Shown here in pieces: positions 30,560 to 41,012 of a DNA stretch of 64,000 nucleotides. The DNA is from Oreohelix idahoensis. Lineage: Eukaryota; Mollusca; Gastropoda; Stylommatophora; Oreohelicidae. The notes under the pieces were generated by a model. The model was not told where the DNA came from. It saw only the letters and a program-made list of their open reading frames with translations, and did not search any database. The translations under genes were made by a program, and so were the position numbers. The DNA is taken from NCBI GenBank assembly GCA_024509875.1, contig JAMPIV010019093.1, positions 423,501-487,500 of the forward strand. Reading direction: 5' to 3'. Every line of letters begins with the position of its first letter. The first letter of the stretch is position 1.

Positions 30560-32843
30560 TGTCGCAAAATTGGTTTCAAGTCATTGCAAATGGGTTCAGT
30601 TAGATTTATAAACCCATCTACGATCGAGTGACCGCTTTCAAAATGGCGGCGTATCAGCGAAATGTGTATCGGACAGAGGAAATCGCCAACGATAAATAAA
30701 AACAGAAGGGAATCCGTATGAAAAGGATTTTACATTTCAGTACAGGGAAGGATGGTGTATAACTGCATATAAGATGGAACGGTAGGAAGTTCTCATTTAC
30801 GGAGATATATGCGTATTTCGGCTGCCCACAGTTACGCTAAAAGCATGTAAACCCACTTCTGTTCTAAATATTAAAATCAACAAATAACAGTTTGGGAAAT
30901 TACATGGATAGGAAGATAGAGTTTTATCAGCTGTATAAAACTAGATAAGATGGAACTATATGGATATTATATATGCCGAGAATGATAAAGGCAAAATTTC
31001 AGTCGACGCACAGTTCGGCCGAAATCACTGTTCGGGAAGGATTTTTCAGGCTTAGGTTTAAGCTGTGACGTCGGTACTCTCCGATACGTCCGCGCTATAC
31101 GTATTTAAAGCGTATCGGTAAACTGAGCTACAGACAACGAAAGAGGGTTCAGACAGACTGGAGGCAGAGTTTCGCCACGACCCATGAATTGTGAGCGGAT
31201 CGCCAGAAACATTTTTAAGTCCAGTATCTGAAGTCTGAGGGTAAGCGAAATTATGATAACTACCGTGTATAATATTTGTTATTTCAGGTTCATACAGAAT
31301 TCACAAAATATGCCTGTATAATATTCATTGATATAACGTATTATTATTTTAATATGATTTATTCATGTGCATTATGGATGAGTGTTGCTTGTACAAAAAG
31401 TAATCACAAATAGCCCCACGGCCTAATGAAGTTTATATTAATCATCATATTGCTTTATCGCTTACGAAGATAAAGGCAGTCCCATGGCAGAGATTGTCAT
31501 AGGGAAATGAAGTGTTAGAAACTTCATCATGGAAGATCCCAGTTTACGAGGTTAAGGTGACTAGTCCCCTTCCTCGCTGCCTTTGCCTTCCCTAGTTCGA
31601 GCGCACAACTTCGTACCCATTTACAGCTAGTAAACTGGAGTGTTCTACAGCCAGTTTCAGTAGAAAGCAACCTGATCACGTGGTCACTCACTTTCTTTAT
31701 TTATGTATTACTTTTGTGTAGATGCTAAGGATAGCATCAGTATTTGAATTCGTACTTGATATGATTTGGAAGGATCAAGTTATAGAATATGAAGGGATGT
31801 ATAGGAGCGGAATAAACCAGATGATGTTTATTACTGATATGTTAATATTAATTCTATATCATTGAACTGATGTTACTTGCTATGACTGTATAACTTTGAC
31901 ACCTGATGACTGACTTGTCTGACTTATGTGCTAGTCAGTTACACTTAATTGACATGTTAATATTAATGCTATATCACTGAAATGATGTCCTTGCTTACTA
32001 TGATTGTATAACGGTGACATCTGATGACTGACTGGTCTGACATCTGTGCTAGTCAGCTACAAGTCTAGCCAGATACTAGCCAAGGCTGATATGTTGCAGG
32101 TTCCATGAAATAACTCAAACCAGACTGTCCAGTATCAGAAGCCGGTGTAGTTCATCCGAGGCAATCCCACCAAAGTGCAGGACCCCAAAGAGTGAACTTC
32201 AACTGGTCATTGGCATCCCTACTGTTGGGCCTACCAAGTCTGATATCAGCAAAGGACAGTTTCAGCAGTATCAAGTTGGAAAGATAAGTGTCCTGTTTGA
32301 CACTGACCACCTATACATGTGAAACAGCCAATAGTTGAAAACAATAAGTAACCATACATAAACTCAGTCAACTGATGACAGTTATCCTAAAATTCAAAGG
32401 ACTAATAACAGTGATTTCAGTAACTTTATTATTTAAGATCTTGAAGTCTAAACAGACAATAATAGTAATTGTGTGAATATTTTTATATATATGTGTATAC
32501 TCTTTTCCAACTAGTAGAAATAGAATATTAGTGTAATTATAATTATTAAACTATTTTAACTGTACCTGAGGATTTATTCACTTCTTCCATTTGTGGTTTC
32601 AGTGAATGTTCATTTTACTTATCCCCTAGAATAAAAGTAATCATAAGATAGTCACAGGGAGGAGACACCTTAAATCCTGGTACTACTTCTTACCAACTGG
32701 GCCAGGGTTTTCACAGTCTGACTATTTTTATGATAACAATACACCAGTGCTTATTTCTAAGACTGGGGTATTACTTGTAAGACCAGAACTCTTTACTGGC
32801 ATACTTTTACATAATAAATAATTTTAAATAACCTCCCGCTACA
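30560..32843 (+). repeat. 5' LTR of the Gypsy element
   Basis: 2,284 bp. A TATA-like TACGTATTTAAAGCG lies near 31098-31112, preceded by GTGACGTC. It contains a segment of about 140 bp (31466-31650) also found at 52862-53000. Compared with the 3' LTR it has an extra 289 bp at 32312-32600. Confidence 0.95.
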
Positions 32844-32844
32844 G

Positions 32845-32862
32845 TGGGGGCTCGTCCGGGAT
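32845..32862 (+). other. Primer-binding site, tRNA-Pro type
   Basis: TGGGGGCTCGTCCGGGAT, one base after the 5' LTR. This 18-mer is the classical complement of the 3' end of tRNA-Pro used by many retroelements (established knowledge). Confidence 0.9.
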
Positions 32863-33168
32863 ATATCTTTGATATTCCTGAGCCAACTTTCTATTTCTGC
32901 TGTGTAGGAAATTGTCTTTTGTAAAATTTTTGGAAAGAGTTATCATAGTAGGAAATAATTATATTTTTAGGAGTACCATTGAGTACAGATAAAGAAAGCT
33001 GTTTCATATATGGTGAAGTCAGTTTAATTAACTTTAATTTTAAATAAGTTAAATATATTGTAGTAAATTAGTTTGAGTAAGATCGCTTGCCCTACTAGAC
33101 TACAGATACATCATGGCTGACTTGGTCAAATTTAGGTCGGCTACACTGCAGGGGGAAAAGAGCTTGGC

Positions 33169-35499
33169 ATGGATGGTGACGCTCTGATCCGGTATGTCAC
33201 GACGGAATGTGAAAAGTACACCGAGAGAGAAGCAAAGCAATTAGGAGCAGAGAGAGAAACAAAGAAATTAGAAGCGGAGAGAGAAGCCAAGAAATTAGAA
33301 GCAGAGAGAGAAGCCAAGAAATTAGAATTAGAAGCAGAGAGAGAAGCCAAGAAATTAGAATTAGAAGCAGAGAGAGAAGCCAAGAAATTAGAATTAGAAG
33401 CGGAGAGAGAAGCCAAGAAATTAGAAGCTGAGAGAGAAGAAAGGAGGGTACAAGCAGAGAGAGACCATGAGCTGAAAATGAGACAGCTTGATCTTGAACT
33501 TCAGGCTGGGACTATCACCCATGGTAATAGCTCACCTCATTCTGCGAATAGCTCTTTTCAGAACACAGCAAATGGGGCCATGAACTTCCACCTAGATCCA
33601 TTTGTTGAAAAGGAGGACGCAATTGAGTCGTACCTGGATAGGTATGAAAGGCTAGCCTCTACATATGGACTGGAAAAGGAGAAATGGAGTTTAAAGTTAT
33701 CTCAGGGATTGAGAGGTATTGCATATGATGTGTTTCTGAAACTCCCCAAAGAAGATCAGGAAAATTATGAAATACTAAAGCAAGCCTTACTGATCCGGTA
33801 TGAAAAGAACTCTGAGGCATATAGGAAGAAATTTAGAACTTCTAAACCTCTACCTGGAGAAACATATAACCAGTTCTCAGCTAGGCTAGAAACGTATTTG
33901 TTGAAATGGAGTAGTTTAGGTAAGTATCAGAAAACCTACGAGGATCTAAAAGAAATGGTTATGTTAGAACAAGTGAAAGATTCCATGTCTCAAGAAATGA
34001 GGAAATTCCTTATGGAACAAGGAGCAGAGAGGCTGGAAGACATTTTGAAATGTGCAGAGAGATACCAAGCAGCTCAAGCTGAATTGGTAGGAACAAAAAG
34101 GAAGCAGGTAGAAGGATATAAGCCACCACCGCAGAATACCCAGTTTGACCAGATGGATCAACCATACAGAAACAAACAAAGATTTGATAATAAGGACAAG
34201 AACCCTCAGACTCAGGAAAAGAAACCCTATAAACAGGGAGATAAGTGGTGCAAATTTTGTAAGATGAGCAACCACAACACTGATGAATGTGGGAGGAAAA
34301 AACCCTTTCATCATGCTGCATGTCTACAGGTGAGGACTTCTGTTAGGAAGGAACTGACTATGAGTCAGAATAGCCTCCATCACCCACCTACCCAGGAGAT
34401 AGTGACTGTGAATGGCAAACAAGTCACAGGAATGTATGACACAGGTTTGTCCTATGACGCAGTCGTGTGTGCATCTCTGGTGTGCCCTGAACAAATCACC
34501 ACAGAAACAGTAGAGATTCAAGGGCCACTAAAAGGAACATCACCCCTTACATTACCCATAGCAAAGATTCATGTCAGTTGTCGCTATGTGGAAGGGGAGA
34601 TAAATGCAGCTGTGATAGATGATCCCTTTTACCCCCTAATGTTGGGGCGTAAATATGTTTTCTTAGGAGACCCTGTAAAACCTATGGTTATGGCAGGAAT
34701 CCAGACCAGGTCTGACTCCAGGAACATAGAGAGGGACACCAAATTAACATTTCATTCGACTGAAATGAAACGGGCTCAAGAAGCAGACAGCACGTTGAAG
34801 CCTTGTTTTGGCAAATTATCAAAAACACATAAAGCTCCCAGAAAAGGACATTTCTATATGGAACATGGACTCTTGTACAGGAAAGCTGGAAGAGGGACGA
34901 AAAGTCATGGTCAAATCGTTGTACCATCCACCTATAGGAATAAGGTTATGGGTTGGGGGCACATAACAACTTTGAGTGAACACCTGGGTAATGGTGCCAC
35001 AAACCAAAGAGTAGCCACCCAGTACTACTGGCCGGGCATTACGGAAGACATAAATCAGTATGTAAATTCCTGTCCAGAGTGCACCTATGTAGATTCAGAA
35101 AGTCGACGGAAGAGTCTTCATAAAAAATCTACAAGCAAACCAGCAATCAGGGGTACTCCCGAGATTTGCACGGGAGGGGAAAGGAAACATCCCACACAGG
35201 TTCAATTGCAGTCTGAACCCCATGCGCGGGAAAAAAGGAACAAATCATGTAGCGAAAATCAAACACCTACGGATTTGCGAGGGAAAACCACATCCAACTA
35301 TCAACGAAAAGAGGGCGGTAAACTTCATGGGAAACCTACCGACCCGGTTTCACCAGCAGTAAGAGCCTGGATGAAAAGCCGAACAGGAAGGAGAGAGATA
35401 GTAAAGGATGAATATATTCTTGGAAAACAGAATGTGGGCGCAGATTTTCTTAGTCGTCATCCCACAGAGCTTGAGGAGGATAGAAGGAAGGAAAACTAA
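33169..35499 (+). CDS. Gag-protease polyprotein of RT-less Gypsy element
   Basis: 776 codons open. Residues ~15-110 are a charged coiled coil of repeated EREAKKLE units. Residues ~135-300 are a Gag/SCAN-like domain (DAIESYLDRYERLASTYGLE; ETYNQFSARLETYLLKWSSL). Near 363-376 is a CX2CX4HX4C zinc knuckle (CKFCKMSNHNTDEC). Near 405-500 is an aspartic-protease region with YDTG. Near 595-645 is an integrase H2C2 zinc segment (HITTLSEHLG ... YYWPGITEDI ... CPEC). The end, DEYILGKQNVGADFLSRHP, resembles the RNase H-integrase junction, yet it comes after the H2C2 segment, so the order is scrambled and RT is missing. An ATG at 33113 (MADLVKFRSATLQGEK) in another frame may be the original start, lost by a one-base change near 33160. 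Confidence 0.9.
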   Translation: MDGDALIRYVTTECEKYTEREAKQLGAERETKKLEAEREAKKLEAEREAKKLELEAEREAKKLELEAEREAKKLELEAEREAKKLEAEREERRVQAERDHELKMRQLDLELQAGTITHGNSSPHSANSSFQNTANGAMNFHLDPFVEKEDAIESYLDRYERLASTYGLEKEKWSLKLSQGLRGIAYDVFLKLPKEDQENYEILKQALLIRYEKNSEAYRKKFRTSKPLPGETYNQFSARLETYLLKWSSLGKYQKTYEDLKEMVMLEQVKDSMSQEMRKFLMEQGAERLEDILKCAERYQAAQAELVGTKRKQVEGYKPPPQNTQFDQMDQPYRNKQRFDNKDKNPQTQEKKPYKQGDKWCKFCKMSNHNTDECGRKKPFHHAACLQVRTSVRKELTMSQNSLHHPPTQEIVTVNGKQVTGMYDTGLSYDAVVCASLVCPEQITTETVEIQGPLKGTSPLTLPIAKIHVSCRYVEGEINAAVIDDPFYPLMLGRKYVFLGDPVKPMVMAGIQTRSDSRNIERDTKLTFHSTEMKRAQEADSTLKPCFGKLSKTHKAPRKGHFYMEHGLLYRKAGRGTKSHGQIVVPSTYRNKVMGWGHITTLSEHLGNGATNQRVATQYYWPGITEDINQYVNSCPECTYVDSESRRKSLHKKSTSKPAIRGTPEICTGGERKHPTQVQLQSEPHAREKRNKSCSENQTPTDLRGKTTSNYQRKEGGKLHGKPTDPVSPAVRAWMKSRTGRREIVKDEYILGKQNVGADFLSRHPTELEEDRRKEN

Positions 35500-35568
35500 C
35501 CTCGGAATGGTCGATTTGCAATTGTCTTGTACCCAATAATTAAGCTAGATATCATCCAGCTTAAAATG

Positions 35569-35577
35569 TGGGGGAGC
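35569..35577 (+). other. Polypurine tract
   Basis: TGGGGGAG-type purine run (within AATGTGGGGGAGCTA) just before the 3' LTR; the position fits the plus-strand primer of an LTR element. Confidence 0.7.
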
Positions 35578-35579
35578 TA

Positions 35580-37571
35580 TGTCGCAAAATTGGTTTCAAG
35601 TCATTGCAAATGGGTTCAGTTAGATTTATAAACCCATCTACGATCGAGTGACCGCTTTCAAAATGGCGGCGTATCAGCGAAATGTGTATCGGACAGAGGA
35701 AATCGCCAACGATAAATAAAAACAGAAGGGAATCCGTATGAAAAGGATTTTACATTTCAGTACAGGGAAGGATGGTGTATAGCTGCATATAAGATGGAAC
35801 GGTAGGAAGTTCTCATTTACGGAGATATATGCGTATTTCGGCTGCCCACAGTTACGCTAAAAGCATGTAAACCCACTTCTGTTCTAAATATTAAAATCAA
35901 CAAATAACAGTTTGGGAAATTACATGGATAGGAAGATAGAGTTTTATCAGCTGTATAAAACTAGATAAGATGGAACTATATGGATATTATATATGCCGAG
36001 AATGATAAAGGCAAAATTTCAGTCGACGCACAGTTCGGCCGAAATCACTGTTCGGGAAGGATTTTTCAGGCTTAGGTTTAAGCTGTGACGTCGGTACTCT
36101 CCGATACGTCCGCGCTATACGTATTTAAAGCGTATCGGTAAACTGAGCTACAGACAACGAAAGAGGGTTCAGACAGACTGGAGGCAGAGTTTCGCCACGA
36201 CCCATGATTTGTGAGCGGATCGCCAGAAACATTTTTAAGTCCAGTATCTGAAGTCTGAGGGTAAGCGAAATTATGATAACTACCGTGTATAATATTTGTT
36301 ATTTCAGGTTCATACAGAATTTCACAAAATATGCCTGTATAATATTCATTGATATAACGTATTATTATTTTAATATGATTTATTCATGTGCATTATGGAT
36401 GAGTGTTGCTTGTACAAAAAGTAATCACAAATAGCCCCACGGCCTAATGAAGTTATATTAATCATATTGCTTTATCGCTTACGAAGATAAAGGCAGTCCC
36501 ATGGCAGAGATTGTCATAGGGAAATGAAGTGTTAGAAACTTCATCATGGAAGATCCCAGTTTACGAGGTTAAGGTGACTAGTCCCCTTCCTCGCTGCCTT
36601 TGCCTTCCCTAGTTCGAGCGCACAACTTCGTACCCATTTACAGCTAGTAAACTGGAGTGTTCTACAGCCAGTTTCAGTAGAAAGCAACCTGATCACGTGG
36701 TCACTCACTTTCTTTATTTATGTATTACTTTTGTGTAGATGCTAAGGATAGCATCAGTATTTGAATTCGTACTTGATATGATTTGGAAGGATCAAGTTAT
36801 AGAATATGAAGGGATGTATAGGAGCGGAATAAACCAGATGATGTTTATTACTGATATGTTAATATTAAATCTATATCATTGAACTGATGTTACTTGCTAT
36901 GACTGTATAACTTTGACACCTGATGACTGACTTGTCTGACTTATGTGCTAGTCAGTTACACTTAATTGACATGTTAATATTAATGCTATATCACTGAAAT
37001 GATGTCCTTGCTTACTATGATTGTATAACGGTGACATCTGATGACTGACTGGTCTGACATCTGTGCTAGTCAGCTACAAGTCTAGCCAGATACTAGCCAA
37101 GGCTGATATGTTGCAGGTTCCATGAAATAACTCAAACCAGACTGTCCAGTATCAGAAGCCGGTGTAGTTCATCCGAGGCAATCCCACCAAAGTGCAGGAC
37201 CCCAAAGAGTGAACTTCAACTGGTCATTGGCATCCCTACTGTTGGGCCTACCAAGTCTGATATCAGCAAAGGACAGTTTCAGCAGTATCAAGTTGGAAAG
37301 ATAAGTGTCCTGTTTGACACTGACCACCAGTGAATGTTCATTTTACTTATCCCCTAGAATAAAAGTAATCATAAGATAGTCACAGGGAGGAGACACCTTA
37401 AATCCTGGTACTACTTCTTACCAACTGGGCCAGGGTTTTCACAGTCTGACTATTTTTATGATAACAATACACCAGTGCTTATTTCTAAGACTGGGGTATT
37501 ACTTGTAAGACCAGAACTCTTTACTGGCATACTTTTACATAATAAATAATTTTAAATAACCTCCCGCTACA
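35580..37571 (+). repeat. 3' LTR of the Gypsy element
   Basis: 1,992 bp, near-identical to the 5' LTR but missing 289 bp: CACTGACCACC joins AGTGAATGTTC at about 37328. Other differences seen are single bases and a 3-bp indel. Confidence 0.95.
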
Positions 37572-37667
37572 CCCATCTTGGTAATGATGTAATAATATTG
37601 CTCCAATTCCAAATGAAGATGCATTTGTAGCAAGTATAATCAGCAGGTTTGGATCAAAATATACCAG

Positions 37668-38045
37668 TCTAGTTGCACTTTTGACTCTTCTTAAGAACTT
37701 AAAAAACTTTACCTTATCTGTAGAATGGAAAAATGGTGTGCCCTCCTTATTAACTTATTTAATGATACAGAAAGTTCTGAATAATTATCAATGTACTTAT
37801 GATAATAATTTATTTTTCTCAAGAAGGACTGCAGTTGTGTTAATTTTTTTCTCTGGGTGGGGTAGCTGTTTGATAGCTTCAGTTCCAGAATCTGATGGAT
37901 GTATTCCTTGAGCAGAAATAATTTTACCTGGGTATTCAACCTCAGTATTGAAAAATTCCATGCTGTTCGAAGTGCGTGAAAAGTTTTTCAAGCATTTGTA
38001 GATGTTCATTGTCTGACCTTCCTGTTACAATGATAATGTCAGTAT
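37668..38045 (-). pseudogene. Gypsy reverse-transcriptase relic (palm/thumb)
   Basis: Minus strand in shifting frames: DIIIVTGRSDNEHLQMLEKL, FNTEVEYPGKIISAQGIHPS, QLQSFLRKINYYHKYIDN, LNKEGTPFFHSTDKVKFF. These correspond to the '(D)DI...', 'LGH.IS..GI.P', 'FLGLINYY.KFI' and 'LL.KG..F.W' blocks of Ty3/Gypsy RT. Several frameshifts, no LTRs found. It is unrelated in position to the intact LTR element; it lies just outside it. Confidence 0.85.
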
Positions 38046-38212
38046 TAAAAAAAATTTCACCAAAATACAGGATATAGGATAGGACAATATAAAACAGTTT
38101 AACAGTAAGATATGCACATCATAAAGTCCTGGTTACAGAAAGCTTAAAAATACAACATTAACTTGTTCGAGAAATCAATAGCCAAGTTGAAGACTCATTG
38201 GTATTATCTACT

Positions 38213-38650
38213 CTGTAGATCTAGGCTTTTCCTGTGGCTTTTCTGCCATTCCAAAATGTGTTGAGTTGAAGTCATGAGCTCCAGTTTCTCCAGCTTGGCT
38301 TGCATTTTAAAGGATCGTCACATCTGGTCCCAAGCTAGGAGTAAGAAGTGCGTGGCATACAGTGCATTCCCTGCCATCCAAGAGGGCTTTCCAACTATGC
38401 AGAGCTGAAATACTGTACTCTGGTTCTGGGCTCTCCCCAGGAATTATCACGTCCTACACAGAGCCACTTTTCAGCTTCCCCTGCCTATCACTGGGTTCAT
38501 AGTGAGATCCTTCTGCATGCAGTCAACCAAGTCAAGGCCACCAAATTTTACCTGGGCTCAAGTGACTTCTCCAAGCTTAGGGTGCAATGATGGGTTCTCA
38601 ACAAGTTTCACCACAGGGGAAATCCCTGGAAGTGTGTGGATGATTTCAAG
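38213..38650 (-). repeat. Diverged copy of LINE F-type 5' region
   Basis: The + strand shares GTGGCTTTTCTGCCAT, 'CTATGCAGAGCT', 'CTCTGGTTCTGGGCTCTCCC' and 'CACAGAGCCACTT' in order with 23298-23715 inside LINE F. The start (TAGATCTAGGCTTTTC) also matches 63735-63752. Confidence 0.75.
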
Positions 38651-38754
38651 AGTCAGTGAGGATGTAATTAGCCTCACAGACAATAGGTTCACTTCCACGT
38701 ACGTATATTGTTGCATTGTGTATAGCCGGTGGTCATATAAGGATGTACTCCAGA

Positions 38755-38960
38755 TATTCCTCCATGCATACAAGGTAACCAATATGAGGTTATTCATGGG
38801 GCTGGTAACTTCATCATGTAAAAAAGGTTGCAGCAGAAACCACTGCTGCAAGAACGTATGAATACTTGCTGCAGACTTCCTACAAGGGGATCAGCTACAG
38901 TGGTGATTCAATGCTGCAAAAGCAGCAACAAGGAAAATGATGGAGAAAACTGAAACAGAT
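38755..38960. repeat. Dispersed repeat shared with 47555-47700
   Basis: Shares CAATATGAG(G/A)TT, GGGGCTGGTAACTTCATCAT and TGCAGACTTC...CAGCTACAGTG with 47558-47690. Probably another piece of a LINE 5' region; class uncertain. Confidence 0.6.
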
Positions 38961-39109
38961 AAATAAGTGCACCTGTGTAATCAGTTGTCACCATCATCAT
39001 CATACCAGTACAAAGTGTATAAGAAATGAGGAGGACTGCAGTATAACGGTGGTGTGAAGGACAAAAAAAATATGAAAAAGGGATAATATGAATTACTATG
39101 ACAAAAGAC

Positions 39110-39805
39110 TGACACTAAATGTGGGCAATCCTGAGCCAATAACAATAAGGAACCAGAAGTTAGAACATTTACTTACCTAGGATGCATAGTAACACCTGAC
39201 GGCGGAACAAGCAAGGACATTAACAACAGAATGAATAAAGCGAGAACAGCCTTTGCTAGTCTCAACAACATTTGGAAGTCTTCCCAGTACAGCACAAACA
39301 CCAAATTGAGACTGAATGAGAGCTGTGTACTTTCTGTGCTTCTCTATGGTGCGGAATGCTGGAGAGTAACAGAGAAGGAAATGTCGAAACTGTCCTCCTT
39401 CCACACAATTTGCCTAAGGAAAATTCTCAGAATCTTTTGGCCAAACACCATCAGCAACCAAGAACTACTTATTCGGATTAATCAGGAGGACATGCACACC
39501 ATCATAGCTGGCAGACGCTGGAGTTGTTTTGGCCATGTCCTCAGAAGAGACCCTGATACCATCACAAGAACAGCTATGCTATGGACCCCTGAGGGACAGT
39601 GAAAGAGAGGCCGACCAAAAACAACTTGGCGGAGAACTGTGGAAGCAGAGATGCAAAGAATGGACCCGAGTTGGGGCACTGTATGAAGGATGGCCACCGA
39701 CCGAGCAAAGTGGAATCAATTTTTTGCTGCCCTACAAGACGCCACCAGGCGTGATAGCCACTGACAGCTTTGACGGTTGGCAGTTATGGATCAAAGAAGA
39801 AGAAG
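39110..39805 (+). mobile_element. LINE C copy 4, 696 bp
   Basis: Exact 12-bp duplication ATGACAAAAGAC (39098-39109 and 39806-39817). Encodes LTLNVGNPEPITIRNQKLE, then the frame with NNRMNKARTAFASLNNIWKS, 'VLSVLLYGAECWRVTEKEMS' and IIAGRRWSCFGHVLRRDPDT. One stop/frameshift lies at about 39600 (GGACAGTGAAAG instead of GGAAAGCGAAAG). It ends in a GAAGAAGAAG tail. Confidence 0.94.
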
Positions 39806-39817
39806 ATGACAAAAGAC

Positions 39818-40777
39818 AAAGAAAAGACCTATGTGATATCCACAAGTTCTTCGTCAGGGACAGACGAAGTTGTCACTTTCTTTCCTTCCTATTTTTATTT
39901 GTCTGTCCCTGACGAGGGTCTTGTGGCTGTGTTGCTGTCGTTTTTGACGGTTTCATAAGACGTAAATCTATTTAATACTTTTGATGATCTAAGTTAGAGA
40001 ACTGTTTATGAACTCCCTGGGACAGGTTGATTTGGGGTTATCTTCCCTTTGTTTTATTCATTGTTGTTGACCTGTCTTAAGTCGGAGTTAGCTGTACTCA
40101 GATCTGTGCTGTCTACACATGCGCAAGTCTTTTGAGTGCGAACGGAGAGACTTCCGTCAGGGACTGATGATCTGGGTTCTGACCGGACTAATATGTCCGT
40201 GGTACTTCTCTGCATTATCTGGGGAAAAGATAGTCTTCAGTGTGACTGTGATGTCAGTGATTCTCCCCAGAGTTATTCTGATCGTCAAAAATGACGACAG
40301 TTGTTATTTGTGTATTTCTCGGATTCTGTCAAAGGTAAAAGAAACTTAATTATTATGCCTAAGTTGCAGAACATTTTGTGGCAACCTGTGAGTAGAGCTC
40401 ACAGTCCTTTGAGATGCAGAGTCCATTATTTGTGCTCGATTTAGCCAACTAAGACTATTTGTCTGTCATACAGAAGCCCAATGAAGATATATTATTATGA
40501 AAACCGCATGTTGGCGGTATATTTCGGCATGGATGATTATGCCTGCCTATGAAGAATACACAGTTGTTTACATTATTATAGAGGCCCGACATTACGGCCG
40601 ATATCTTTGAGCAGAAGAAGATGTATTTGGCGTGTTATGCCAGATGAATTGCAGCATTATTATTACTTATGCAATTGAGAACTCACCTTTTGGTACGGCG
40701 GAGTTGTTTAAAGTACCTGACGCGCTGAGTCAGTGGTACGTGAGCTGCAGTATGAACTATGTATTAAAGGACAGACC
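39818..40777. other. No gene recognised; hairpin at left, chimeric SINE at right
   Basis: Apart from the 39841-39927 inverted repeat, nothing is identified. AAATAAATGG at 41136 and the general composition could fit an LTR remnant, but no boundaries were found. Confidence 0.4.
39841..39927. repeat. Long hairpin (inverted repeat)
   Basis: Left arm CACAAG-TTCT-TCGTCAGGGACAGAC (39841-39865), right arm GTCTGTCCCTGACGA-GGGT-CTTGTG. The arms pair perfectly except for a 4-nt internal mismatch, with a ~35-nt pyrimidine-rich loop. Confidence 0.85.
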
Positions 40778-40788
40778 ATTGTTGATAA

Positions 40789-41001
40789 GCCCAATGGGCT
40801 GATCACCCGTTGGCTTGTCACACCGATTACGGAAACAACGGCAGATGGATCTATTTGTTGTTGCCCTAAAGACGCCGCTAGGCGTGATGGGAAACTACAA
40901 CAGAGAAAATCAATCTGCTGTTGCCCTTAAGACGCCACAAGGCGTGATGGCCTCTGACTGCTTGGTCGGTCCTTGGCTAAGGACGGAAGAAGAAGAAGAA
41001 G
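40789..41001 (+). mobile_element. 213-bp SINE-like element with LINE C tail
   Basis: Exact 11-bp duplication ATTGTTGATAA (40778-40788 and 41002-41012). The first ~63 bp (GCCCAATGGGCTGATCACCC...) do not match LINE C. The rest contains two copies of the LINE C 3' segment TTGTTGCCCTAAAGACGCCG / CTGTTGCCCTTAAGACGCCA and then the LINE C end CTGACTGCTTGGTCGGTCC and a GAAGAAGAAGAAG tail. Likely mobilised by LINE C machinery. Confidence 0.85.
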
Positions 41002-41012
41002 ATTGTTGATAA

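Larger units (their letters stand above)
30560..37571 (+). mobile_element. Gypsy-type LTR retrotransposon lacking RT, recent insertion
   Basis: 7,012 bp. Direct LTRs of 2,284 and 1,992 bp, TG...CA ends (TGTCGCAAAATTGG ... CCTCCCGCTACA), and a 5-bp target duplication CCCAT (30555-30559 and 37572-37576). It has a primer-binding site directly after the 5' LTR and a purine tract before the 3' LTR. The interior holds one long ORF with Gag, zinc knuckle, protease and an integrase zinc-binding segment, but no reverse transcriptase, RNase H or integrase core. The LTRs differ by only a handful of substitutions and small indels besides one 289-bp gap, so insertion is young. It must depend on enzymes from another element. 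Confidence 0.95.
29633..37660. repeat. ~105-bp satellite, interrupted by LINE C and Gypsy
   Basis: Repeat unit with GATCTGTCAAACCCATCTTG, GTAATGATGTAATAATATTG, CTCCAATTCCATATGAAGAT and AGCAAGTATAATTGGCAGG. Units begin near 29633, 29740, 29858, 29961 and 30066; the last two are completed only after removing the LINE C (30144-30506) and the Gypsy element (30560-37571). The remaining end is at 37572-37660. Confidence 0.92.

Noticed and set aside
33141..33416. Minus-strand ORF with repeated LSASNSNFLAS
   Set aside because: Antisense of the repeated coiled-coil coding of the Gypsy Gag.
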